This document shows, piece after piece, positions 9,513 through 17,802 of a stretch of DNA of 64,000 nucleotides (the first letter of the stretch is position 1; each line of letters starts with the position of its first letter). A model generated the notes under the pieces. That model was not told the DNA's origin and did no database searches. It saw nothing but the letters and a program-made list of their open reading frames with translations. The translations under genes and the position numbers were made by a program. Location: contig NZ_CP030941.1 in assembly GCF_036621415.1 (NCBI RefSeq), positions 1,426,001-1,490,000 on the forward strand, in the 5' to 3' direction. The stretch comes from Nitratireductor thuwali (GTDB lineage: Bacteria > Pseudomonadota > Alphaproteobacteria > Rhizobiales > Rhizobiaceae).

Positions 9513-9908
9513 CTATTCGGCCGTAAGCAACATCAGCGGCGAGGCGGGCTTGACCGATTCGAAGGCCACGCCGTCAGCAGCGAAAAACCGGGCGATCTCC
9601 CTTCCGTCCGCCGCGGCGAAAACCACGTCGCCTTCGTCGTCCCTCTTCCATATCCGCGCATCGGCCAGGCGCGGAAGCAGCCGGTAGCAGCCTTCCTCGG
9701 CCTTCAGTTCGGCCGCATTCAGACCGGTTTCCACGCCCTTTTCGACCAGGCAGCTTTCGTCCCGGCCAGAAACGATGAGCCGGTAGCGCGAAAGCCGCCC
9801 CTTTTCAGCCACGGCCTTCCCGGCCTCCGACACACGATCCTCGGGCCAGATCGCAAAGGACGCGCCGGCAAGAGCGCCAACCAGCAACAGGGAGGTCATC
9901 GTCTTCAC
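9513..9908 (-). CDS. Small secreted protein, possible Inh/Omp19-type protease inhibitor domain
   Basis: About 131 residues starting at a GTG with GCGGAG seven bases upstream; an in-frame GTG at 9923 is the alternative. The start is a signal peptide or membrane anchor (LLLVGALAGASFA). The mature part has two Cys about 20 residues apart (DESCLVEKG and EEGCYRLLP), then a W-containing beta-rich pattern (ARIWKRDDEGDVVFAAADG) like the AprI/Inh and Omp19 protease-inhibitor fold. The similarity is by pattern only. It converges with the upstream amidotransferase-like gene with one base between stops. Confidence 0.5.
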   Translation of the reverse strand: MKTMTSLLLVGALAGASFAIWPEDRVSEAGKAVAEKGRLSRYRLIVSGRDESCLVEKGVETGLNAAELKAEEGCYRLLPRLADARIWKRDDEGDVVFAAADGREIARFFAADGVAFESVKPASPLMLLTAE

Positions 9909-9931
9909 AAGCGAACTCCGCACCTTCTACG

Positions 9932-9981
9932 GCATCGGCGCATAATCCGAATCGATTTTTCGGAAAGTCCGGCGTAGATCC
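9932..9981. repeat. Rhizobial-type dispersed palindromic repeat, copy 1
   Basis: The stretch beginning GCATCGGCGCATAATCCG, then AATCGATTTTTCGGAAAG, resembles the stretch at 41736-41780 (GCATCGGCCCGGAAATCGG, then AATCGGTTTTCGGAAAG). Intergenic elements of this look are widespread in Rhizobiales genomes. It lies just upstream of a gene start. Confidence 0.5.
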
Positions 9982-10080
9982 TAAATGTCAGAGCGTCCTT
10001 GCCTAGCGTCCGAATGGACGCAGGGCGCTCTATAAGTGCGCCATTATTGCCGCCCAATGTTAACCGAACCTTGCGTCGCT

Positions 10081-11058
10081 TCAGCGCCGGGCCTGCACGT
10101 GCTCAGTCTCCCGAACCGGCGTGACCGGCTTGCCTTCCTCGAACCAGGCGATGAGGTTGTCGACGACGAGATCGGCCATTGCCTGACGGGTGACGACCGA
10201 GGCGGAGCCCACATGCGGCAGGAGGGTCGCATTCTCGCAGTCGAGCAAAGCCTGCGGCACATTCGGCTCGTCGGCGAAGACATCGAGACCGGCGGCCAGT
10301 ATCCCGCCATTGGCCAGCGCCTCGGCCAGCGCGTCCTCGTCGACGGTGCTGCCGCGCCCGATATTGACGAAGACGCCGTTCGGCCCGAGCGCCTTCAGGA
10401 CCTGCGCGTTCACCGCCTTCTCCGTCGCCCCGCCGCCCGGCGCGACCGAGATCAGCGTATCGACGGCCTCTGCCAGCGAGATGAGTGTCGGATAATAGGC
10501 ATAATTCACATCGTCGACGGGTCGGCGGTTGTGATAGCTGACGGGTAGGCCGAAGGCTTCGATGCGCCGGGCGATGGCCCGCCCGATGCGCCCCATGCCG
10601 AAAATGCCGACGCTGCGCCCGCGCAGGCTGCCTTTGGTGAGCGGATATGGCCCTTCCGAACGCCATTTCCCGGCCCGCAGATAGTTCTCCGCGCGCGCCA
10701 GCTCGCGTACCGCATTGAGGAGCAGCCCGAGCGCGGTATCCGCCACCTCCTCGGTCAGGACATCCGGCGTATTGGTCACCATGACGTCCTTCTTGCCCGC
10801 ATGCGCAGCGTCCACGGCGTCGTAGCCAACCCCGAAATTGGCGATGATCTCGAGCTTGGGAAGCGCGTCGATGAAACCGGCGTCGATCACCGTCGACGAG
10901 GCGATGCCCCTGACCTTTGCCTTCATCGCATCCGTCAGAAGCGCGGGATCGGCGCGCTCGATCCGCACCAGCCGGAAGCGGCTCTCGATGCGCTCCACAG
11001 CGTGCGGGTGAAGCTTTCCCGGTACAAGTATTGCAACGTCCTGCGTCTGGCTCATCAT
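10081..11058 (-). CDS. D-2-hydroxyacid dehydrogenase (GhrB/glyoxylate reductase-like)
   Basis: A 325-residue NAD(P)-dependent oxidoreductase. It has the Rossmann motif GIFGMGRIGRAIA, the catalytic Arg in NIGRGSTVDEDAL, Glu in DVFADEPNVP and His in LLPHVGSAS. The family reduces glyoxylate, hydroxypyruvate or 2-ketogluconate. The frame extends further upstream, but MMSQTQDVAILVPG at 11058 is preceded by GAGAGGAGA at correct spacing and fits the family start. It is divergent from xylBA. Exact substrate unknown. Confidence 0.86.
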   Translation of the reverse strand: MMSQTQDVAILVPGKLHPHAVERIESRFRLVRIERADPALLTDAMKAKVRGIASSTVIDAGFIDALPKLEIIANFGVGYDAVDAAHAGKKDVMVTNTPDVLTEEVADTALGLLLNAVRELARAENYLRAGKWRSEGPYPLTKGSLRGRSVGIFGMGRIGRAIARRIEAFGLPVSYHNRRPVDDVNYAYYPTLISLAEAVDTLISVAPGGGATEKAVNAQVLKALGPNGVFVNIGRGSTVDEDALAEALANGGILAAGLDVFADEPNVPQALLDCENATLLPHVGSASVVTRQAMADLVVDNLIAWFEEGKPVTPVRETEHVQARR

Positions 11059-11207
11059 GGTCTCCTCTCGATCAGCCGGCACGATAAGAGGGGCGGCTGC
11101 AAAAGAAAAGGCACCCGGCAATGTATCCATTGTGCCATGCCACATCACTTTTCGCCTCGGTTGGGCCGCTGCCGGATTGCCTGGCACCCGCTTCATGTGC
11201 TTGTTTA

Positions 11208-11252
11208 TTCGAGACTCGAAAAAAATCATGGTGCGAAGTTCAAGACCGGTCT
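11208..11252. promoter_or_regulatory. Candidate operators upstream of xylBA
   Basis: Two palindromes lie between the divergent dehydrogenase and xylB genes: TTCGAGACTCGAA (11208-11220, 6-1-6 dyad) and AGACCGGTCT (11243-11252), the latter inside a larger AAGACC/GGTCTT dyad 28 bases before the xylB start. They may bind a xylose-responsive repressor encoded elsewhere. The function is inferred from position. Confidence 0.4.
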
Positions 11253-11279
11253 GGTCTTTGACGGCGCGGGAGGAATGAA

Positions 11280-12734
11280 ATGTATCTCGGGCTCGACCTC
11301 GGCACTTCCGGGGTCAAGGCGCTGCTGATCGGCGGCAATCAGGAAATCATAGCTTCGGCCAATGCCCCGCTGGAGGTGATGCGGCCCCATGCCGGCTGGT
11401 CCGAACAGGACCCGGCGGACTGGATCGCGGCGACGCAAGCCGCCATGGACCAGTTGAAACGCTCGCATCCGGAGGAACTGGCGGCGGTACGCGGCATCGG
11501 CCTTTCCGGCCAGATGCACGGCGCAACCCTGCTGGACGCGGCGGACAAGCCCCTGCGCCCCTCGATCCTTTGGAACGACACGCGCAGTCATGCCGAGGCC
11601 GCCGCCCTCGACGCCGATCCCATCTTCCGCGATTTGACCGGCAACATCGTCTTTCCAGGCTTCACCGCGCCGAAGCTCGTCTGGGTGAAGGCCAATGAAC
11701 CGGAGCATTTCGCGGCCACGGCCAAGGTGCTGCTGCCCAAGGATTATCTGCGGCTCTGGCTGACCGGAGAGCACGTTTCCGAGATGTCCGATGCCGCCGG
11801 CACCGCCTGGCTCGACGTCGCCTCCCGCCGCTGGTCTCCCGAACTCCTGGCCGCGACCGATCTCGATGAGAGCCATATGCCGGATCTGGTGGAAGGCACC
11901 GAGGTTTCGGGGCGGCTGCGGCGGGAAATCGCCAGCCGCTGGGGCATGGCCGATAGCGTCGTCGTGGCCGGCGGCGCGGGCGACAACGCCGCCTCCGCCT
12001 GCGGCGCGGGCACGGTCGCGCCGGGCTCGGCATTCGTCTCGCTGGGCACCTCGGGCGTGTTGTTCGCGGCCAATGAAAGCTACCTGCCCAACCCGGCAAG
12101 CGCAGTGCATACATTCTGCCACGCCCTGCCCACCACATGGCATCAGATGGGCGTCATCCTGTCGGCCACGGACTCGCTCAACTGGCTTGCCGGCATCTGC
12201 GGCCGCAAGCCTGCCGAACTGACCGCGGAACTGGGCGACACGCTGCGCACGCCGGGCAGCGCCACCTTCCTTCCCTATCTGTCCGGCGAGAGAACGCCGC
12301 ACAATGACGCCGCCATTCGCGGCGGCTTTGCCGGCTTGTCCCATCGGAGCGATCGGCCCGCATTGACCCAGGCGGTGATGGAAGGCGTCGCCTTTGCCTT
12401 CCGCGACAATCTCGAAGCGCTGAAATCCGCCGGCACCGAGCTTGCCCGCGCTACCGCCATCGGCGGCGGCTCGCGCTCGACCTATTGGCTGAAGGCGATC
12501 GCGACCGCGCTGAACTTGCCCATCGACATCCCCGCCGAGGGCGATTTCGGCGCCGCGTTCGGCGCCGCCCGCCTCGGCCTGATAGCGGCGGAGAAGGCTG
12601 ATCCCCTGTCGGTCTGCACGCCGCCGGCCATTGCCGCCACCATCGAGCCCGATGCCGAACTCGGGCCGGCTTTCGAAGCAGCCTACCAACGCTACACCAG
12701 ACTCTATCCCGCACTACGAGGAGCAACGACATGA
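11280..12734 (+). CDS. xylB: Xylulokinase
   Basis: A 484-residue FGGY-family sugar kinase that phosphorylates D-xylulose to xylulose 5-phosphate for the pentose phosphate pathway. The N-terminal ATPase motif [13 protein letters not shown], then [22 protein letters not shown] and the C-terminal [17 protein letters not shown] are typical of XylB. A strong GGGAGG ribosome site precedes the ATG. Its TGA overlaps the xylA ATG by four bases, so the pair is one operon. Confidence 0.95.
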   Translation: MYLGLDLGTSGVKALLIGGNQEIIASANAPLEVMRPHAGWSEQDPADWIAATQAAMDQLKRSHPEELAAVRGIGLSGQMHGATLLDAADKPLRPSILWNDTRSHAEAAALDADPIFRDLTGNIVFPGFTAPKLVWVKANEPEHFAATAKVLLPKDYLRLWLTGEHVSEMSDAAGTAWLDVASRRWSPELLAATDLDESHMPDLVEGTEVSGRLRREIASRWGMADSVVVAGGAGDNAASACGAGTVAPGSAFVSLGTSGVLFAANESYLPNPASAVHTFCHALPTTWHQMGVILSATDSLNWLAGICGRKPAELTAELGDTLRTPGSATFLPYLSGERTPHNDAAIRGGFAGLSHRSDRPALTQAVMEGVAFAFRDNLEALKSAGTELARATAIGGGSRSTYWLKAIATALNLPIDIPAEGDFGAAFGAARLGLIAAEKADPLSVCTPPAIAATIEPDAELGPAFEAAYQRYTRLYPALRGATT

Positions 12735-14041
12735 GCACGGGTTTCTTCGACGACATCGCCAAAATCGCCTATGAGGGACCGGACAGCGACAACCCGCTGG
12801 CCTTCCGGCATTACAATCCCGACGAAAAAGTGCTGGGCCGGCGCATGGAAGATCACCTGCGCTTTGCCGTGTGCTACTGGCACAATTTCGTTTGGCCGGG
12901 CAACGACCCCTTCGGCGGCCAGACCTTCGAGCGCCCCTGGTTCGGTGAAACGATGGAACTGGCCAGGCTCAAGGCCGACGTTGCCTTTGAGATGTTCGAC
13001 ATTCTCGGCGCGCCCTTCTACACCTTCCACGATCACGACGTGCGCCCGGAAGGCGAGACCTACAAGGAGAGCGTCGCCCGGCTGGACGAAATTGCCGACT
13101 ATTTTGCCGGCAAGATGGAAAATGGCGGCCCCAAGCTGCTTTGGGGCACCGCGAACCTGTTCTCGAACCGCCGCTATATGGCGGGCGCGGCCACCAATCC
13201 CAATCCTGAAGTCTTCGCCTACGCCGCGGCCACCGTCAAAGCCTGCATGGACGTGACGAAAAGGCTGGGTGGCCAGAACTACGTGCTGTGGGGCGGGCGC
13301 GAAGGCTACGAGACGCTTCTCAACACCGATATGGGACGCGAGCTGGACCAGCTCGGCCGGTTCCTGACGATGGTCGTCGATTACAAGCACAAGATCGGCT
13401 TCGAAGGCACCATTCTGGTCGAGCCCAAGCCACAGGAGCCGACCAAGCACCAGTACGATTTCGACGTCGCCACCGTCTACGGCTTCCTCAAGCGCTACGG
13501 GCTTGAGAACGAGGTCAAGGTGAACATCGAGCAGGGCCACGCAATCCTCGCCGGCCACTCCTTCGAGCACGAGCTGGCGCTGGCCGGCGCGCTCGGCATC
13601 CTCGGCTCCATCGACGTCAACCGCAACGATTATCAATCCGGATGGGATACCGATCAGTTTCCCAACAACACGCCTGAGGTGGCGCTGGCTTATTACCACG
13701 TCCTGCAGCAGGGCGGGTTTACCACGGGCGGCACCAATTTCGACGCGAAGCTGCGCCGCCAGTCGCTCGACCCCGAAGACCTCATCGCGGCCCATGTGGG
13801 CGGGATGGACGTATGCGCGCGCGGCCTCAAGGCCGCCGCCCGCATGGTCGAGGACAAGGCCCTAAGCGGACCGCTGGAGGAGCGCTATGCCGGCTGGCGG
13901 GATGCCGAGGCGCAGGCCATGCTCAAGGGCGAGCGCACGTTGGAGCAGATCGCCGACCGCGTTGCGAAGGAAGGCATCGAGCCGCAGCCGGTTTCCGGCC
14001 GTCAGGAGCGCCTGGAGAACATCGTCAACCGCTACGTCTAG
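12731..14041 (+). CDS. xylA: Xylose isomerase
   Basis: A 436-residue type II xylose isomerase converting D-xylose to D-xylulose. The active-site signatures are complete: [43 protein letters not shown] and [19 protein letters not shown], which supply the catalytic His and the acidic residues for two divalent metals. It is translated directly after xylB. Its natural terminator now lies about 2.5 kb downstream because an insertion sequence has entered the gap (see 16534). Confidence 0.96.
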   Translation: MSTGFFDDIAKIAYEGPDSDNPLAFRHYNPDEKVLGRRMEDHLRFAVCYWHNFVWPGNDPFGGQTFERPWFGETMELARLKADVAFEMFDILGAPFYTFHDHDVRPEGETYKESVARLDEIADYFAGKMENGGPKLLWGTANLFSNRRYMAGAATNPNPEVFAYAAATVKACMDVTKRLGGQNYVLWGGREGYETLLNTDMGRELDQLGRFLTMVVDYKHKIGFEGTILVEPKPQEPTKHQYDFDVATVYGFLKRYGLENEVKVNIEQGHAILAGHSFEHELALAGALGILGSIDVNRNDYQSGWDTDQFPNNTPEVALAYYHVLQQGGFTTGGTNFDAKLRRQSLDPEDLIAAHVGGMDVCARGLKAAARMVEDKALSGPLEERYAGWRDAEAQAMLKGERTLEQIADRVAKEGIEPQPVSGRQERLENIVNRYV

Positions 14042-14942
14042 AAACTTCCGGAAAAGCCGGAGCAACGTCAGAGACTTGCCGTCCGCTCCACATCTTAGAG
14101 CGGTTCAGGTTGTATCTGAATCGGAGGGGATTCCGATTTCGGACGTTTTGTGATTCAAGATGCTGGCTGGAGTGGAGGCCAGCATCGGATGACGCGACCT
14201 CTTTCGAATGATTTGCGTGAACGTGTTGTCAGGGCGGTCGAGGCCGGCGAGAGCTGCCGGTCGGTGGCGGCTCGTTTCGGCGTTGCCGTCTCGTCGGCGG
14301 TGAAGTGGTCTCAGCGCTACCGTGCGAGCGGGTCTGTGGCGCCGGGCAAGATGGGCGGGCACCGCAAGCGCGTGTTGGAGCCGCACCGTGCCTTCATCGC
14401 CGAGCGGATCAGCCAGACGCCGCATCTGTCGCTGCACAAGCTGAAGGAAGAGCTGGCGGCGCGCGGCGTGAAGGTGTCGCACGATACGGTGTGGCGCTTC
14501 CTGCGCCGCGAGGGGCTTCGGTTTAAAAAAAACACTGTTCGCCCTTGAGCAGGCCCGTGCCGATATTGCCCGCCGGCGGCAACGCTGGCGTTCTTGGCAG
14601 TCCGGTCTCGATCCGACACGGCTGGTGTTCATCGACGAGACCTGGATCAAGACCAACATGGCGCCGCTGCGGGGCTGGGGGCCGAGAGGCAAGCGCCTGC
14701 GCGGCTTTGCCCCGCACGGCCACTGGCGCACGCTGACCTTCCTCGGCGCTTTGCGCCACGACCGGCTGACGGCGCCTTGCGTCTTCGACGGACCGATCAA
14801 CGGCCCGTGCTTCCGCGCCTATGTCGAGCAGCAGCTCGTGCCGGTGCTCAAACCGGGCGACATCGTCGTCATGGACATGTGTGGACGCCCCCGTTGGTGC
14901 AAGAAGAATCTTTTCGAAGAGCGCGGAGCGTGGTCAGGTGCT

Positions 14943-15064
14943 GACATGTGTCCGGCCTCTGATGCGGCGTTCTACATGCCGCGGGCCCGTATGGGAGTTC
15001 GCGGAGCGGGTCCAATTCAATCTCGCGTGCTCAAGGCACGTATCCATGATCTGGTTTTCCCGAT
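14943..15064 (-). ncRNA. Predicted bridge RNA/seekRNA of the IS1111 element, copy 1
   Basis: Two hairpin-capped internal loops lie 3' of the transposase. Loop one: hairpin CGTGC/GCACG (15026-15040) is flanked by CAATCTCG (15018-15025) and TCCATGA (15043-15049). The outer stem is CCA/TGG plus CGGG/CCCG (15007-15014 with 15052-15062). CAATCTCG equals the right target including core CA (16249-16256), and TCCATGA is the complement of the left target TCATGGA (14869-14875). Loop two: CATGTGT (14945-14951) equals the element's left end including core (14876-14882), and ATGGG (14991-14995) complements CCCAT at its right end (16244-16248), with a GCGGC/GCCGC hairpin between. RNA ends are approximate. 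Confidence 0.72.
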
Positions 15065-15148
15065 CCCGTCTCGTTGACCGTTGCGCCATACTCTCCGTTC
15101 GACCTTCTCACACCATGGCAGCCCGCTCGAGGAGCGGTATAGAGCGGA

Positions 15149-16174
15149 CTATCCTGCTATGGCCGGCGTTCGATAGGTTCCGCCTCTGGCCATCAATGCC
15201 CACACGATGCGCGCCGTCTTGTTGGCCAAGGCGACGATGACCAGCATGGGTGGCTTGCGCTCAAGCATCCGCGAAAGCCACGGATCCCCGGTCGATCCCT
15301 TCCGCATGGCCCAGCGCACGGCGGCGCTGGCCCCAATGATCAGCAGCCGTCGCAGGGTTCGCTCGCCCATTCGAGACGTCTCGCCGAGCTTCTGCTTGCC
15401 GCCCGAAGAACGTTGCAGCGGCGTTAGTCCGAGCCATGCCGCGAAGTCCCGGCCTCTCTTGAAGGTCTGAGCGGACGGGGCCAACGCGGCAAGCGCCGTC
15501 GCGGTGACCGGTCCTATACCGGGAATGGTCATCAAGCGCCTGGCTTCCGCATCCTCTCTGGCGCGCCGAGCGACCTCTCGGTCGAGCTCGGCCACTCTCG
15601 TATCCAGCGCCCGCAACTGCTCAACGAGTAGAGACAGGATCGGGCGGGCGGCTTCGGGGATGGCGGAACCCTTATCCTCAATCGTCGCGATGAGCTTGGC
15701 CACGTGGAAGAGGCCTTGCGCAGCCACAAGTCCAAATTCCGCAAGATGGCCGCGTATTGCATTGATCGTCTGGGTCCGCTGGCGAACGACAAGATCGCGG
15801 ACGCGGAACACCATTGCCGCAGCCTGCTGCTCTTCGCTCTTCACCGCCACGAACCGCATGGTCGGCCGTTGCGCAGCTTCACAGATTGCTTCGGCGTCAG
15901 CCGCATCGTTCTTCTGACGCTTCACAAATGGCTTGACGTATCCCGGAGCGATCAGCCGGACTTCGTGCCCGAGCTTCGCGATCTCCCGCGCCCAGTAATG
16001 GCTGCCGGCGCACGCTTCCATGGCAACCGTGCAGGCCGGCTGATCGACAAGAAAGCGAAGTACCTGATCGCGGCGAAGCTTCTTCCGGAACAGCACAGCT
16101 CCCGACCCATCTGCGCCGTGCGCCTGGAACACGTTCTTCGCCAGGTCCAATCCGATTGTGTTAACTTCCAACAT
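15149..16174 (-). CDS. IS110/IS1111-family transposase (copy 1)
   Basis: A 341-residue DEDD recombinase. The N-terminal RuvC-like domain shows IGLDLAKNVFQ, AMEACAGSHYWA and KNDAADAEAI with the acidic residues. The C-terminal transposase_20 domain shows TIPGIGPVTATAL and FAAWLGLTPLQRSSGGK with the candidate nucleophilic Ser. Length and motifs are complete, so the enzyme is probably active. Such enzymes work with an element-encoded RNA that pairs with both donor and target DNA. The copy at 21718-22743 has an identical protein. Confidence 0.95.
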   Translation of the reverse strand: MLEVNTIGLDLAKNVFQAHGADGSGAVLFRKKLRRDQVLRFLVDQPACTVAMEACAGSHYWAREIAKLGHEVRLIAPGYVKPFVKRQKNDAADAEAICEAAQRPTMRFVAVKSEEQQAAAMVFRVRDLVVRQRTQTINAIRGHLAEFGLVAAQGLFHVAKLIATIEDKGSAIPEAARPILSLLVEQLRALDTRVAELDREVARRAREDAEARRLMTIPGIGPVTATALAALAPSAQTFKRGRDFAAWLGLTPLQRSSGGKQKLGETSRMGERTLRRLLIIGASAAVRWAMRKGSTGDPWLSRMLERKPPMLVIVALANKTARIVWALMARGGTYRTPAIAG

Positions 16175-16533
16175 GGACGCCTCCGTTCAAGTGATGATCA
16201 ACGACACCACTTTGGCACAGCGATGCCGTGAGGGGGCGTCCACCCCATCAATCTCGGCTCGCACAAGTCGGCCGCCGTCCGGCAGATGATCAAAGCCGCC
16301 GGCGCAAGGCTCTGGTATCTGCCCCCATACTCGCCCGACCTCAATCCGATCGAGCAGGCCTTCGCCAAGATCAAGCACTGGATGCGCACGGCCCAAAAGC
16401 GAACCATCGAGGAGACATGGCGGCACATCGGCGGCCTCGTCTCCTCAATCCAGCCCAGCGAATGCAGCAACTACTTCCTCAATGCAGGATATGCTTCCGT
16501 CAAAACCTGAAAGGCTCTAGCCGACTGAACAGC

Positions 16534-16561
16534 AAGCCCGCATCCCACCGGATGCGGGCTT
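16534..16561 (+). terminator. Intrinsic terminator, originally of xylBA
   Basis: A 12-bp perfect stem (AAGCCCGCATCC, loop CACC, GGATGCGGGCTT) runs into a T-rich tract. It lies just past the right edge of the IS. With the IS removed it would sit about 70 bases after the xylA stop, so it is most simply the xylBA terminator displaced by the insertion. Confidence 0.85.
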
Positions 16562-16659
16562 ATTTTTTCATAAGAGTGTCGCCAAATATTCATGCAACGG
16601 CCTTTCTCCCGTCAGGTTTGGGCGCCATCTATCGCGCAGTGAATCGAATGAGGCGTACC

Positions 16660-16884
16660 ATGTCATCAGACAAGAACGTTGAAGCGCAGATCGAAGCGTT
16701 GTTGGCAAACGACGACTCGATTTCCGTCATCGAATCGCTGCTCGCCCTCCCGCGTGTCGCCGACAGCGATCCGCTGGCCGACGAATGGGAGCGAGCCATG
16801 CACGCACGGCTGCAAGCGCGTCTGTCGCGCAAGATGCGCGGCATGATCGGCAAGCGCTCCGCGTCTAACCAGAGCGCGGCGTAG
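16660..16884 (+). CDS. Small hypothetical protein
   Basis: A 74-residue charged helical protein (MSSDKNVEAQIEALLANDD ... RLSRKMRGMIGKRSASNQ) with a GAGG ribosome site seven bases upstream; an ATG at 16648 is also in frame. No family recognised. It may be an independent gene between the xyl terminator and the convergent IclR gene. Confidence 0.45.
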   Translation: MSSDKNVEAQIEALLANDDSISVIESLLALPRVADSDPLADEWERAMHARLQARLSRKMRGMIGKRSASNQSAA

Positions 16885-16912
16885 CAACACGAAAGCACTG
16901 GCCATCGCCAGG

Positions 16913-17710
16913 CTACTGGAGCGCCAGGAAATCCTCGATCAGGGCGGCAGCCTGTTTCAACAGCGGAAGTATGGTGCCGTGCATCTCGTCACAGGAAAAA
17001 CGCGCCGCCTGGGTGGAAACATTGACGGCCGCGCAAATCCGCCCCGCCCGGTCGCGCACCGGCACGGCGATCGAGCGCAGGCCGATCTCCAGTTCCTGGT
17101 CGACGATGGCGTAGCCTGCCCGCCCGGCCTCGGCCACAAGCCCGGCCAGCGCCTGCCGGTCCGTAACGGTGTTGGGCGTGTTGGTGCCGATCGACGCCTT
17201 TTCGAGAAAACCGGCGAGTTCGGCCGCATCCAGTCCTGACAGCAGCACCCGCCCCATGGAGGTGCAGTAGGCGGGCAACCGAGCTCCAACGGCAAGCTGC
17301 ACCGACACGATGCGCCGCCCCGCCGCCCGCGCCACATAGACGACGTCCTCCCCATCCAGCACCGCCGCCGAACAGGACTCGCCCAGCGCCTCCGAAACCC
17401 CGCGCAGGATGGGCGTCGCATAGCTCCAGACCGAGGCTTCGCCGATATAGGAACGCGCGACCGACAGGAGCTTGGCCGAAAGAACGAACCGACGCTCCCG
17501 CTGCTCGGCATACCCTTCCGCGACCAGCGTCAGCAGAAGCCGGCGCGCTCCGGCGCGGGTAAGGCCTGCCAGTTCGGCAACTTCGGTCAGCCGCAATCCG
17601 CCCGGGGCGCGGGATAGGATTTCCACCACCGCCAGCCCCTTCGCCAGCGAGCCCACATGATCGCGTTGTACGGCCACATCTTCCTGCATGGTCAGCCGAC
17701 TTCCTGCCAT
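16913..17710 (-). CDS. pcaR: IclR-family regulator, PcaR-like
   Basis: A 265-residue IclR regulator. The N-terminal winged helix (GLAVVEILSRAPGGLRLTEV and GLTRAGARRLLLTLVAEG) is followed by the effector domain ending SCDEMHGTILP-like. The frame continues upstream into the operator, but the ATG at 17710 has GGAGGG at ideal spacing. It is divergent from pcaIJF, and IclR proteins of the PcaR/PcaU group respond to beta-ketoadipate or protocatechuate. The assignment as regulator of the adjacent genes rests on this arrangement and the shared palindrome. Confidence 0.85.
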   Translation of the reverse strand: MAGSRLTMQEDVAVQRDHVGSLAKGLAVVEILSRAPGGLRLTEVAELAGLTRAGARRLLLTLVAEGYAEQRERRFVLSAKLLSVARSYIGEASVWSYATPILRGVSEALGESCSAAVLDGEDVVYVARAAGRRIVSVQLAVGARLPAYCTSMGRVLLSGLDAAELAGFLEKASIGTNTPNTVTDRQALAGLVAEAGRAGYAIVDQELEIGLRSIAVPVRDRAGRICAAVNVSTQAARFSCDEMHGTILPLLKQAAALIEDFLALQ

Positions 17711-17751
17711 TGACGCCCTCCGTTGACTCGTTTCCTCGATCAGCGTAAATA

Positions 17752-17787
17752 GTATTGCATATAATACTTTTGTTCGCAATACGAACA
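17752..17787. promoter_or_regulatory. Candidate PcaR operators
   Basis: Two adjacent dyads lie between the divergent pcaR and pcaI starts: GTATTGCATATAATAC (17752-17767) and TGTTCGCAATACGAACA (17771-17787, perfect 6-5-6 dyad). The second is 15 bases before the pcaI ATG and overlaps its expected promoter, so binding there would control both directions. Confidence 0.65.
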
Positions 17788-17802
17788 TACAAGGAGAGGT
17801 TG

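Larger units (their letters stand above)
14878..16250 (-). mobile_element. IS1111-type (IS110 family) insertion sequence, copy 1
   Basis: About 1,373 bp inserted in the IS630 transposase gene. The 12-bp subterminal inverted repeats GTGGACGCCCCC (14881-14892) and GGGGGCGTCCAC (16232-16243) are diagnostic of the IS1111 subgroup. There is no target duplication beyond a shared CA at both edges (14876-14877 and 16249-16250); joining the flanks through one CA restores the IS630 reading frame. The transposase is on the minus strand, with a short 5' flank and a 270-bp 3' flank, the IS1111 layout in which the 3' flank encodes the guide RNA. Confidence 0.92.
14189..16510 (+). pseudogene. IS630-family transposase, split by an IS insertion (copy 1)
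   Basis: The first frame (14189-14548, 119 residues) is a helix-turn-helix region (SVAARFGVAVSSAVKWSQRY). The second frame continues after the run of eight A at 14525-14532 and holds the DDE nuclease: VFIDETWIKTN with the first Asp, then VVMD with the second Asp at 14866-14876. The IS1111 element enters exactly there. The remainder resumes at 16251 as NLGSHKSAAVRQMIKAAG and YSPDLNPIEQAFAKIKHW with the Glu, ending at 16510. In the intact ancestor the two frames would be joined by a +1 (or -2) shift or transcript slippage on A8. Confidence 0.92.
14098..16517 (+). mobile_element. IS630-family element, copy 1, interrupted by an IS1111-type element
   Basis: The 2,420-bp element is bounded by TA dinucleotides (14096-14097 and 16518-16519), the usual IS630 target duplication. 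Terminal inverted repeats are GAGCGGTTCAGGTTGT on the left and, reversed, GAGCCTTTCAGGTTTT on the right (13 of 16 match). Removing the inner element leaves about 1,047 bp, normal for the family. The same unit, apparently identical, recurs at 20667-23086 in the same orientation. Both copies sit in the target sequence TTAGCC. Since the transposase is broken, any movement of the nested unit needed an intact transposase in trans. Confidence 0.92.

Noticed and set aside
14943..15077. Small plus-strand frames in the left flank of the IS1111 element as genes
   Set aside because: They are read-through from the broken IS630 frame; the region is better explained by the structured guide RNA on the minus strand.
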